NCBI RefSeq assembly: GCF_003751805.1
Contig: NZ_RKHQ01000001.1
Span: 2,604,001 to 2,668,000, forward strand
Direction: 5' to 3'
Length of the DNA: 64,000 nt
DNA from: Salana multivorans
Lineage (GTDB): Bacteria; Actinomycetota; Actinomycetes; Actinomycetales; Beutenbergiaceae
How positions within the stretch are numbered: position 1 is the first letter of the stretch; each line of letters starts with the position of its first letter. A model generated the notes under the pieces. That model saw only the letters and a program-made list of their open reading frames with translations, did not search any database and was not told where the DNA came from. Shown here one piece after another: positions 33,913 through 42,006 of this stretch. A program made the position numbers and the translations under genes.

Positions 33913-34875
33913 TCAGACCGCGTTGCTGTCGTTCTTCGGGTCGGCGCCGAACGCGACCTCGCGCAGGATCGCGGACGCGAACCGGTCCAGCGACCCCGGC
34001 CCGAGGGGCGTGTACAGCGCCGGCTCGATGAGCTCGAGCTCCATGAGCAGCGGCTCCTGGTCGCCGCGCACCACGAGGTCGATCCGGGCGTAGAGCAACG
34101 GCCGGGACTGCAGCGACCGACCCGGGATGAGCTTGCGCACGGTCGTGAGGATCTCGCTGGCCGTCCGGATCTCGAGCTCCGACGGCTGCCACGGCTGCAT
34201 CGTCTCCCGCGTGTAGACGCTCTCGTCGGCCGACTCCTCGCCCACGAGCATCGCGCCCTTGTGGATCGCGTGGGAGTACTCGCCGTGGAGGAACACGAGC
34301 GAGCTCTCGCCGAACGTGTCGATCTCGGGCATGTAGCGCTGGACGAGGACGGTGCGGTGCTCGTTCAGCAGCCGGTGCGCGTGGGCGATCGCCATCCGCC
34401 GCGAGTCGGCGTCGGTCGACGTGTATCGCCCGGTGTCAGCCGACCCGGCCGAGATGGCCGGCTTGACCACGAAGTCCTCGCGGGCGGGGAACCGGTTGTG
34501 CAGGTCGCGCTTGGCGTAGGTGCGGGTCGGCTCCAGCCAGAGCGTCTCGACGACCGGCAGCCCGGCCTCGGCCAGCGCCGCGAGGTAGTGCTTGTCGCTG
34601 TTCCACCGCACGACGTTGAGCGGGTTGCGCAGCGTCGGCACCGTCGCGGCCCAGGCGAGGAAGGCGTCGCGGCGCTCGGAGTAGTCCCAGACCGAGCGCA
34701 GCACGACGAGGTCGAACGACGACCAGTCGACACCGTCGTCCTCCCACACCTCGATCGAGGCGGTCGCGCCGCGCTCGGCGAGCGCGACGAGAAGGGCGCG
34801 GTCCTCGGGCTCGCCCTCGGGCAGGTCGGCGCTCGTGACGAGTGCGATGCGGGGCGTGGGTGCGACGGTGCTCAC
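33913..34875 (-). CDS. ATP-grasp domain protein
   Basis: A 320-aa protein of the glutathione-synthetase/RimK-like ATP-grasp group. Visible segments are DLVVLRSVWDYSERRDAFLAWA, the nucleotide-binding DFVVKPAISAGSADTGRY, VLVQRYMPEID and the metal-binding end LLMELELIEPALY. It would ligate a carboxylate to an amine or thiol with ATP, but substrates are unknown. GTG 34875 lies 6 nt after TACGGT (34882-34887). It stands alone between orn and tRNA-Lys. Confidence 0.8.
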   Translation of the reverse strand: MSTVAPTPRIALVTSADLPEGEPEDRALLVALAERGATASIEVWEDDGVDWSSFDLVVLRSVWDYSERRDAFLAWAATVPTLRNPLNVVRWNSDKHYLAALAEAGLPVVETLWLEPTRTYAKRDLHNRFPAREDFVVKPAISAGSADTGRYTSTDADSRRMAIAHAHRLLNEHRTVLVQRYMPEIDTFGESSLVFLHGEYSHAIHKGAMLVGEESADESVYTRETMQPWQPSELEIRTASEILTTVRKLIPGRSLQSRPLLYARIDLVVRGDQEPLLMELELIEPALYTPLGPGSLDRFASAILREVAFGADPKNDSNAV

Positions 34876-34986
34876 CGGCCCACCGTAACGGCTCCGCGTC
34901 GCCTCGCGCGTCCGGCCCGGTCGCCGCCGCGACCGGGAACACGACAAGGGCCCCGGTTCGCGTCTCCGCGAGCCGGGGCCCTGCTG

Positions 34987-35059
<73 letters not shown>

Positions 35060-35125
35060 TCGTGAACTTCCGGGTGACCGGCGCGCTCAACGGAGAATTA
35101 CTCTAGCACGAGAGAGGCTGTGAGT

Positions 35126-35926
35126 GTGAATCGAGAGCGTCCCGGCGGCCGTGCCGTCTATGAGATCGGCCACCCCGTCGTCCTGGCCCACCGTGGTGGG
35201 CTCGCCGAGCTCCCCGAGAACTCGCGGGAGGCCTTCGACCGGATGGTCGACCTCGGCGTCGGCGTCCTCGAGACGGACGTGCGGCACACCCTCGACGGCT
35301 ACCCCGTCCTCGCCCACGACGAGACGCTGTCGCGGCTCTACGGCGACCCGCGCAACGTCTCCTCCGTCCCGTGGGACGAGCTGTCCGAGATGCGCGACAC
35401 CGACGGCGCCGCGCCCATGCTGCTGCGCGACCTGCTCGAGAGCTACCCGCGGCTCGTCGTCAACATCGACGCCAAGACGGACGAGGTCGTGGCGCCCCTG
35501 CTGCGCGACGTCCGCGAGGCCGGAGCGACGCGCCGCGTCTGCCTCACCGCGTTCTCCGCGCGTCGCGTCGCCACGATGGCCCGGGTGACCCAGGAGAAGG
35601 CGATGATCGGCGTCGGGATGGCGGACGTCGCCCGCCTGCTCGCCTGGACCCACCTGCCCGGACGGGCGGCGGTGCTCGCGTCCGTCGGGCGCTACGCCGG
35701 CTCGCCGCGCGCCATCCAGGTCCCGCTGACCTTCCGCGGGATCCCGGTCGTGACGGCGAAGTTCGTCGACGCCGCCCACTCCGCCGGGCACGTCGTCCAC
35801 GTCTGGACGGTCAACGACCCCGCCGAGATGCACCGGCTGCTCGACCTGGGGATCGACGGCATCGTGACCGACGTGCCGACGCTCGCGACGCGGGTCTGGG
35901 CCGAGCGCGGGCTGGCGCCGGCGTAG
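35126..35926 (+). CDS. Glycerophosphodiester phosphodiesterase
   Basis: Hydrolyses glycerophosphodiesters to glycerol-3-phosphate and an alcohol. The 266-aa TIM-barrel protein has AHRGGLAELPENSREAF, the acid pair ETDVRHTLDGYPVLAHD and the late HVWTVNDPAEMHRLLDLGID. There is no signal peptide, so it is cytoplasmic. GTG 35126 is preferred over GTG 35120 because GAGAGAGG lies 8 nt before it. The next gene converges 12 nt downstream. Confidence 0.92.
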   Translation: MNRERPGGRAVYEIGHPVVLAHRGGLAELPENSREAFDRMVDLGVGVLETDVRHTLDGYPVLAHDETLSRLYGDPRNVSSVPWDELSEMRDTDGAAPMLLRDLLESYPRLVVNIDAKTDEVVAPLLRDVREAGATRRVCLTAFSARRVATMARVTQEKAMIGVGMADVARLLAWTHLPGRAAVLASVGRYAGSPRAIQVPLTFRGIPVVTAKFVDAAHSAGHVVHVWTVNDPAEMHRLLDLGIDGIVTDVPTLATRVWAERGLAPA

Positions 35927-35938
35927 CCGGTTCGGCGC

Positions 35939-37642
35939 TCACCCCTCGGCGTCGGCGTGCGCCCCGCTCACGTGCTCGCGCGCGTGGGCGACGGCGTCCT
36001 CCAGCGTGTCGAACCGGTGCGCCGCGTACCGCAGCGACCCGATCATCCCGGACCGGTCCGCGACGACGACGTGCTCGGGCCGCAGGCCCTTGATGAGCAC
36101 CGTGACGCCGCGCGCCTCGAGCTGCGTCACCACCTCGCCGAGGCGTCTCGCGCCCGTCGGGTCCATCAGACCCAGCGCCGAGAGCCGGAGCACGACGACG
36201 ACCGCGCGGGAGTCGGCGATGTCGTCCATGATCCGGTCGGCGGCGCCGAAGAACAGCGAGCCCGACACGGTGAGCAGCGCGATCTGCTCGTCGCCCGGCC
36301 GCGCCGGTCCCGGAAGCTGCTCGCGCCGGACGCTCGTCGTCCGCGACAGCGTGCGCAGCGCGAAGAACGCCGCCAGCGCCACGCCGACCTCGACGGCCGT
36401 GATGAGGTCGAGGAACACCGTGCACGCGATGGTGACGACGAACGTCGCGGCCGCGCTCCGGCTCACTCGCAGCAGCGCCCGGACCTCGGCCGGCCGGACC
36501 ATGTGGAGCGTGGTCGAGATGAGCACCCCGGCCAGTGCCGAGAGCGGGATCGCGCCCGCGAGCCCCGCGCCGACGGCGATGACGGCGGCGAGCAGCACGG
36601 CGTGCGTGACGGAGGCGAGCCGGGACCGTGCCCCGGCCCGGACGTTGACGGCGGTGCGCGCGATCGCGCCGGTCGCCGGCATCCCGCCGAACAGCCCGGA
36701 CGCGATGGACGCGAGCCCCTGGCCGACGACCTCGCGGTCCGGCAGCACGCGCCCGGTGCGCGGGTCCATCCCGGCCGCGACCCGCGCCGAGAGCAGCGAC
36801 TCGATCGCCGCCAGCGCCGCGACCGCGAGCGCCGGGCCGACGAGCGGCTGCAGTGCGCCGAGGTCGACGGCCGGTAGCTGCGGTGCGGGCAGCGTCGAGG
36901 GCAGGGCGCCGATCCGCGCGATGTCGAGGCCGGCGAGCTGGGCGACCGCGGTCGCGAGCACGACGGCGACGAGCGCCCCGGGCACGCGGGGGAGCCAGCG
37001 GCGCAGCGCCTCGACGAGCGCGACGACGGCCACGGTCACGGCGAGCGGCTGCCACGCCCGCGACCAGTCGGCCCCCCGCGCGACGTCGACGGCGGCGGCC
37101 AGGGGACGAGCCCCGTGGTCGGCGTGCCCGTCGAGCGCGAGGGGCACCTGCTGCAGGGCGATGATGATCGCGATCCCCGCCGTGAACCCCTCGATCACCG
37201 GCCACGGGATGTAGACGACGACCCGGCCGAGCCGCAGGAGGCCGGCGGCCACGAGCACGAGGCCCGCCATGATGGAGATGACGACGACGGCGCCGGCGCC
37301 GTGGCTCGCGACGATGGGCGCGAGGATGACCGCCATGGCACCGGTCGGCCCCGACACCTGGACGTTGGAGCCGCCGAACACGGCCGCGACGAGGCCGGCG
37401 ACGATCGCCGTGACGATCCCGGCGGAGGCGTCGAGCCCGGAGGAGATGCCGAACGCGAGCGCGAGCGGCAGCGCGACGACGCCGACCGTGACGCCGGCGA
37501 GCAGGTCGCCGCGCCAGTGGCGGCGGACGGGGCGCAGGTCGGCCGGCCCGGGCAGGAGGCCCGCGAGGTGCCGGGTGACCCGGCGCGCCCGCGCGGGGGT
37601 GGTGGGCGACGCCGGTCGCGTCTGGGTCGGGGCGGACATCAC
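35939..37642 (-). CDS. SulP-family anion permease with STAS domain
   Basis: A 567-aa inner-membrane transporter of the SLC26/SulP family (sulfate, bicarbonate or other anions). It has about 10-12 helices, with the family start DLLAGVTVGVVALPLALAFG and the VQVSGPTGAMAVIL loop, and a C-terminal cytoplasmic STAS domain (about 445-550). GTG 37642 overlaps the arsR stop (GTGATGA), with an in-frame ATG next. It is the second gene of an ArsR-controlled operon. Confidence 0.92.
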   Translation of the reverse strand: MMSAPTQTRPASPTTPARARRVTRHLAGLLPGPADLRPVRRHWRGDLLAGVTVGVVALPLALAFGISSGLDASAGIVTAIVAGLVAAVFGGSNVQVSGPTGAMAVILAPIVASHGAGAVVVISIMAGLVLVAAGLLRLGRVVVYIPWPVIEGFTAGIAIIIALQQVPLALDGHADHGARPLAAAVDVARGADWSRAWQPLAVTVAVVALVEALRRWLPRVPGALVAVVLATAVAQLAGLDIARIGALPSTLPAPQLPAVDLGALQPLVGPALAVAALAAIESLLSARVAAGMDPRTGRVLPDREVVGQGLASIASGLFGGMPATGAIARTAVNVRAGARSRLASVTHAVLLAAVIAVGAGLAGAIPLSALAGVLISTTLHMVRPAEVRALLRVSRSAAATFVVTIACTVFLDLITAVEVGVALAAFFALRTLSRTTSVRREQLPGPARPGDEQIALLTVSGSLFFGAADRIMDDIADSRAVVVVLRLSALGLMDPTGARRLGEVVTQLEARGVTVLIKGLRPEHVVVADRSGMIGSLRYAAHRFDTLEDAVAHAREHVSGAHADAEG

Positions 37643-38001
37643 GACGCGGGCGCGATGCGCGGCAGGGCCTCGGCGGCGGCGAGCTGGTCGGAGCCGCGGG
37701 CGAGGGAGTCGAGGAGGAAGGTGCGCGCCGCCGTGAGGAGGTCGACCACCGCCGGGTGCGCCGTGCGGTAGTAGACGTGCGATCCGGCGCGCCGGGACTC
37801 GACGACACCGTGGCGCTTGAGCACGGCGAGGTGGCCGGACAGGTGCGAGGGGCTGACGGCGAGGTCGGCGAGCAGGTCGGCGACGCTGACCTCACCGGTC
37901 GAGGCGACGAGCAGCTCCAGCACCCGGATCCGGACGGGGTGGGCGAGCGCGCGGAACAGGTTGGCCTTGATCTCGTAGAGCGGGGCCTGCGTGGGGTTCA
38001 C
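37639..38001 (-). CDS. ArsR-family transcriptional regulator
   Basis: A 120-aa winged-helix repressor: LFRALAHPVRIRVLELLVAS, the recognition helix SPSHLSGHLAVLKRHGVVESRR and VYYRTAHPAV. No arsenic-type Cys motif (ELCVCDL) is present, so it may sense something other than metals. GTG 38001 follows TATTGT (38008-38013) at 6 nt, a leaderless start. The operator dyad overlaps that box, implying autorepression and control of the sulP gene. Confidence 0.9.
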   Translation of the reverse strand: MNPTQAPLYEIKANLFRALAHPVRIRVLELLVASTGEVSVADLLADLAVSPSHLSGHLAVLKRHGVVESRRAGSHVYYRTAHPAVVDLLTAARTFLLDSLARGSDQLAAAEALPRIAPAS

Positions 38002-38003
38002 GG

Positions 38004-38021
38004 TTTCACAATATCGTGAAA
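38004..38021 (-). promoter_or_regulatory. Inverted-repeat operator over the arsR -10 box
   Basis: TTTCAC-AATATC-GTGAAA is a perfect 6-6-6 dyad. The minus-strand -10 TATTGT lies within it, so bound ArsR would occlude the promoter. Confidence 0.75.
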
Positions 38022-38115
38022 TCGAGGCGGGTCCGGCCTCGGCCCCCGGGTCGTGACGCCGCGTCACCGGGCACGGCCCGGACGGCGTGACCCGGGTCGA
38101 AGGTCCCGGTTTCAG

Positions 38116-38131
38116 TGTGGGATAGATCACA
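38116..38131 (+). promoter_or_regulatory. CRP/GlxR-type site upstream of nrdD
   Basis: TGTGGGATAGATCACA matches the CRP/GlxR consensus TGTGANNTANNTCACA at all but one specified base. It lies about 75 nt upstream of the nrdD -10 box, a location suited to activation by a CRP/FNR-family regulator. Confidence 0.65.
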
Positions 38132-38135
38132 GGAC

Positions 38136-38195
38136 CTACTAGATCTAGTGTCGGCGCGTCGTTGTCACCACATCATCTTGTGGTCGGCGTAGATT
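38136..38195 (+). promoter_or_regulatory. Tandem NrdR-like boxes and -10 of nrdDG
   Basis: Box 1 (38136-38151) contains the palindrome ACTAGATCTAGT and matches the NrdR consensus ACACTATATATAGTGT at 12 of 16 bases. Box 2 (38168-38183, within dyad ACCACA-TCATCT-TGTGGT) matches 9 of 16. Their centres are 32 bp apart, about three helical turns, as is typical of NrdR box pairs. TAGATT at 38190-38195 is the likely -10, with a leader of about 80 nt to nrdD. Confidence 0.75.
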
Positions 38196-38281
38196 TGTTG
38201 GCGAGACGTTCGCGTCCCGGGACGCCGGGGCGCCCACCCGATCACCAGCACCGACCCGACCCGAACCCAGGAGTGAGAGAC

Positions 38282-40078
38282 ATGCCCACCGTCGACGCAG
38301 CCGCCACCATCGAGGAGTACCTGGAGCGCTCGGACTGGCGCGTCAACGCCAACGCCAACCAGGGGTTCTCGCTCGGCGGGATGATCCTCAACTCCTCCGG
38401 CAAGGTCGTCGCGAACTACTGGCTCGAGCGGGTCTACGCCCCCGAGGCCGGCCTCGCCCACCGCGAGGGAGCCATCCACATCCACGACCTCGACATGCTC
38501 TCGGGCTACTGCGCCGGCTGGAGCCTGCGCACGCTGGTGGAGGAGGGGTTCGGCGGTGTCGCCGGGGCCATCGCCTCGCGCCCGCCGAAGCACCTGTCGA
38601 GCGCGTGCGGCCAGATCGTCAACTTCCTCGGCACGCTGCAGAACGAGTGGGCGGGCGCGCAGGCGTTCAGCTCGTTCGACACCTACCTCGCGCCCTTCGT
38701 CCGCCTGGACGACATGGCCTACGAGGACGTCCTGCAGTGCCTCCAGGAGATGATCCACAACCTCAACGTCCCGTCCCGGTGGGGGACGCAGACCCCGTTC
38801 ACCAACCTCACGTTCGACTGGAACCCGCCCGCCGACCTCGCCGACCAGCGTCCGCTCATCGGCGGCGAGGTCATGGACTTCACCTACGGCGAGCTGCAGG
38901 CGGAGATGGACCTCATCAACCGCGCCTACATCGAGGTGATGACGGAGGGCGACGCCGACGGCCGCGTCTTCACCTTCCCGATCCCCACCTACAACATCAC
39001 CCGCGACTTCGACTGGGACGGCGAGAACGCCGCTCGGCTGTGGGCCATGACGGCGAAGTACGGGCTGCCGTACTTCCAGAACTTCATCAACTCGGAGCTC
39101 GACCCCGGCATGATCCGCTCGATGTGCTGCCGCCTCCAGCTCGACCTGCGCGAGCTCCTCAAGCGGGGCAACGGCCTGTTCGGCTCGGCCGAGCAGACGG
39201 GCTCGATCGGCGTCGTGACGGTCAACACCGCGCGGCTGGGCTACCTGTTCGCCTCCGACGAGGCCGGGCTCCTCGCCGAGCTGGACCGCCTGCTGGAGAT
39301 CGGCCGGGACAGCCTCGAGGTCAAGCGGGTGTTCGTCCAGGGCCTCATCGACGGCGGCCTCTACCCGTGGACCCGCCGCTACCTCGGCACGCTCGAGAAC
39401 CACTTCTCGACGCTCGGCGTGAACGGCATGAACGAGATGGTGCGCAACTTCTACCTCGGCGAGAAGGACCTGACCGACCCCGAGGGCCGGGAGCTCGTCC
39501 TGCGCGTCCTCGACCACGTCCGCGCGCGGCTCGTGGAGTTCCAGGAGCAGACCGGGCACCTGTACAACCTCGAGGCGACGCCGGCCGAGGGCGCGACGTA
39601 CCGGTTCGCGAAGGAGGACCGCAAGCGGTTCCCCGGCATCCTCCAGGCCGGCACCGACGCCAACCCGTACTACACGAACTCCTCCCAGCTCCCCGTCGAC
39701 CACACGACCGACCCGTTCCACGCGCTCGAGCTCCAGGACGAGCTGCAGCGCAAGTACACGGGCGGCACGGTCCTGCACCTCTACCTCGGCGAGCAGGTCA
39801 GCTCCGCCGATGCGTGCAAGGAGCTGGTGCGCCGGTCGCTCACGCGGTTCGCGCTGCCCTACCTCACGGTGACGCCGACGTTCTCCATCTGCCCGACGCA
39901 CGGCTACCTCGCCGGCGAGCAGCTCGTCTGCCCGACCTGCCAGGCGCACGGCAAGGAGGTCCAGTGCGAGGTCTGGACGCGCGTCATGGGCTACCACCGG
40001 CCGGTGCAGTCGTTCAACATCGGCAAGAAGGGCGAGTACGAGGAGCGCACGCCCTTCCGCGAGCCCGCCTTCGCGTGA
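38282..40078 (+). CDS. nrdD: Anaerobic ribonucleoside-triphosphate reductase
   Basis: Oxygen-sensitive class III reductase making dNTPs. The 598-aa protein has the NrdD/PFL barrel with IHIHDLDMLSGYCAGWSL and the active-site Cys in SSACGQIVNFLGTLQNEWAG. A zinc site is formed by cysteines near 537, 550, 553 and 562. The glycyl-radical motif RVMGYHRP places the radical at about Gly570. It lacks the N-terminal ATP-cone of most NrdD proteins: the conserved core begins within 15 residues of ATG 38282, which has a GGAG site. Allosteric activity control by dATP through a cone is therefore absent here. nrdG follows after 10 nt. Confidence 0.95.
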   Translation: MPTVDAAATIEEYLERSDWRVNANANQGFSLGGMILNSSGKVVANYWLERVYAPEAGLAHREGAIHIHDLDMLSGYCAGWSLRTLVEEGFGGVAGAIASRPPKHLSSACGQIVNFLGTLQNEWAGAQAFSSFDTYLAPFVRLDDMAYEDVLQCLQEMIHNLNVPSRWGTQTPFTNLTFDWNPPADLADQRPLIGGEVMDFTYGELQAEMDLINRAYIEVMTEGDADGRVFTFPIPTYNITRDFDWDGENAARLWAMTAKYGLPYFQNFINSELDPGMIRSMCCRLQLDLRELLKRGNGLFGSAEQTGSIGVVTVNTARLGYLFASDEAGLLAELDRLLEIGRDSLEVKRVFVQGLIDGGLYPWTRRYLGTLENHFSTLGVNGMNEMVRNFYLGEKDLTDPEGRELVLRVLDHVRARLVEFQEQTGHLYNLEATPAEGATYRFAKEDRKRFPGILQAGTDANPYYTNSSQLPVDHTTDPFHALELQDELQRKYTGGTVLHLYLGEQVSSADACKELVRRSLTRFALPYLTVTPTFSICPTHGYLAGEQLVCPTCQAHGKEVQCEVWTRVMGYHRPVQSFNIGKKGEYEERTPFREPAFA

Positions 40079-40088
40079 GGTCCGCGCG

Positions 40089-40910
40089 ATGACCGTCCCC
40101 GTCGACGCCTCCGTTGGCCCGGCTCCCGGTGCGCGTCCCGCGACGCGCGCCGGGCGGCCGGACGCGCGCGCGTCGCGACCGGTCGGGCGCGCGATGCCGG
40201 ACGACGTGCTGCTCGACTCGCTCCAGATCGCCGGGCTCGTGCCGTTCTCGACGGTCGACTGGCCCGGCCGGCTCGTCGCGACCGCGTTCCTGCAGGGGTG
40301 CCCCTGGCAGTGCACGTACTGCCACAACCCGGACCTCCAGTCCTGCCTGGAGCCCGGGTCGGTGACCTGGGCCGAGGTCGCCGACCTGCTCGCGTCGCGC
40401 CGCGGGCTGCTCGACGCGCTCGTGCTCACCGGGGGCGAGCCGACACGTCAGCCCGGGGCGCTCGCGGCCGCGCGCTGGGCCAGGAGGAACGGGTTCGAGG
40501 TCGGGCTGCACACGGCCGGGCCCTACCCCTCTCGCCTGGCCGCGCTGCTGGACAACGTCGACTGGGTCGGGCTGGACGTCAAGGCGTCGGCCGCGCGGTA
40601 CGACGGCGTCGTGGCCGCCCCGAACGCCGGTCGCAAGGCCGGCGAGTCGCTGCGGCTCGTCCTCGCGGCGGCCGAGCGCGGGCTCGGATACGAGGTGCGC
40701 ACGACGGTCGCGCCGGGGATGGCCGTCGACACGCTGCGGCTCGCGCGCGAGCTGCGCGACGCCGGGGTCGCGACCTACGCGCTCCAGCAGGCGCGCGCCG
40801 AGGGCACGCTGCACCTGCGCGACGCGCACCCGCCGGGCTGGGACGAGGAGTTCGCCGGCCTGGTGGAGGACGTGCGCGCGCTGGGGTTCCCGGCGCTGCA
40901 CGTCCGCTGA
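40089..40910 (+). CDS. nrdG: Anaerobic ribonucleotide reductase-activating protein
   Basis: Radical-SAM enzyme that installs the glycyl radical in NrdD. The 273-aa protein has the cluster motif CPWQCTYCHNP (CX3CX2C), TGGEPTRQPG and later VDWVGLDVKA. The first about 35 residues are Ala/Pro/Arg-rich and unconserved, so an in-frame ATG at 40194 (MPDDVLLDS) is an alternative start. ATG 40089 is kept because GAGG lies about 9 nt upstream. Confidence 0.93.
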   Translation: MTVPVDASVGPAPGARPATRAGRPDARASRPVGRAMPDDVLLDSLQIAGLVPFSTVDWPGRLVATAFLQGCPWQCTYCHNPDLQSCLEPGSVTWAEVADLLASRRGLLDALVLTGGEPTRQPGALAAARWARRNGFEVGLHTAGPYPSRLAALLDNVDWVGLDVKASAARYDGVVAAPNAGRKAGESLRLVLAAAERGLGYEVRTTVAPGMAVDTLRLARELRDAGVATYALQQARAEGTLHLRDAHPPGWDEEFAGLVEDVRALGFPALHVR

Positions 40911-41066
40911 CCGGCGCCGGCCGTCCGCTCCCCGCGGAACGGTCCGCCGCTCACCGCCGGAGCCCGGCGGAGACGTGCCGCTGACCTGCGGTGATGCGCG
41001 CGGGTCGGTCGGCGGACCCTCGGGCGCGGTGCTCGATCCGCGGGGAGCGGACCCCCGCGGCCGGTC
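40909..41066. repeat. Nested inverted-repeat element between nrdG and a methyltransferase
   Basis: Outer arms GACCGGC/GCCGGTC (40909-40915, 41060-41066) flank symmetrical 7-nt gaps. A perfect 16-bp inverted repeat follows (40923-40938 with 41037-41052), then a perfect 9-bp pair (40941-40949 with 41010-41018). A 7-bp pair (40951-40957 with 40988-40994) and an alternative inner hairpin (40954-40960 with 40964-40970) complete the nest. The whole unit is 158 nt and fills the space between convergent genes. It could be a structured RNA, an unusual terminator or a MITE-like element. Confidence 0.65.
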
Positions 41067-41084
41067 GCCCGCTCGGGCCTCGTG

Positions 41085-41882
41085 TCAGGGGACGACCGCC
41101 ACGGCCAGCAGGTGGGCGCTGAGCTCGAGGATCCCCGGGGTCGTCGCCGCGGCCTCGGCGAGCGTCGCGGCGGCGTCGGCGAGCCGCGGGTCGGCGTCCG
41201 CGATCGTCTCCAGGAACAGTCCGGCCGGACCCTCGACGCCGACGACCTCACGCACGGCGAGCCCCGCGTCCTCGACCTCCAGCCGCAGGTCGGCCTCGGT
41301 GTGGAAGTGGCCGGCCGGGAACCGGAGGTCCTCGGGCGGCGTCCCGTCCGCGAGGAGCCGGACCCACGCCTCCGGGAAGGGGACCGGCGTCGGGCGACCG
41401 AGCGAGACCGCCGCGAAGGCGACGAGCCGGGACAGGGCGGCCGCGACGACGACGCCGCCGGGGCGTGTCACCCGCCGCGCCTCGCGCAGCGCGCGCAGCC
41501 GGTCCTCGCGCCGGGCCAGGTGGTAGAGCGGCCCGAGCAGCAGCACCGCGTCGACGGCGCCGTCGGGACGGGCGAGGTCGCGCGCGTCGCCGAGGGACGC
41601 GGCGATGCCCGCCCGCCGGGCCGCGTCGACGTGACGGGGCACGGGATCGACGAGCTCGACGTCGTACCCGGCGGCGACGAGGGCCGCCGCGTGCCTCCCG
41701 GTCCCGCCACCGACGTCGAGGATGCGCCCGCCGGCCACATGGCGACGGATGAGGTCCTGGGTTCGGTCACGCTCCAACGGACCCTGCGCGGACCGCGTGG
41801 TGAGGCGGGCGTCCTCGTCGAACTGCTCGCCGTAGTAGGCCAAGATCCGGGCGTCGATCGCCGCCTGCTCCGGTGGTCCCAA
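41085..41882 (-). CDS. Class I SAM-dependent methyltransferase
   Basis: A 265-aa Rossmann methyltransferase. The SAM-binding motif I is ILDVGGGTGRHAAAL, motif II YDVELVDPVPRHVDAAR, and AVDAVLLLGPLYHL marks motif IV. Substrate is unknown. No ATG or GTG is well placed; TTG 41882 gives the conserved YYGEQFDEDARL-type start and is preferred. Confidence 0.82.
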   Translation of the reverse strand: MGPPEQAAIDARILAYYGEQFDEDARLTTRSAQGPLERDRTQDLIRRHVAGGRILDVGGGTGRHAAALVAAGYDVELVDPVPRHVDAARRAGIAASLGDARDLARPDGAVDAVLLLGPLYHLARREDRLRALREARRVTRPGGVVVAAALSRLVAFAAVSLGRPTPVPFPEAWVRLLADGTPPEDLRFPAGHFHTEADLRLEVEDAGLAVREVVGVEGPAGLFLETIADADPRLADAAATLAEAAATTPGILELSAHLLAVAVVP

Positions 41883-42006
41883 GGCTCAGGGTCGGACCGC
41901 GGGCGCCGCGATGTCAAACGGTCGCGCGCGCGTGCCGGGGCGCCCCGGTCACCCGGGACGCCCCGCACGCGGCACGGCGGATCGCCGCCGACCCTCCCGC
42001 CGAGCC

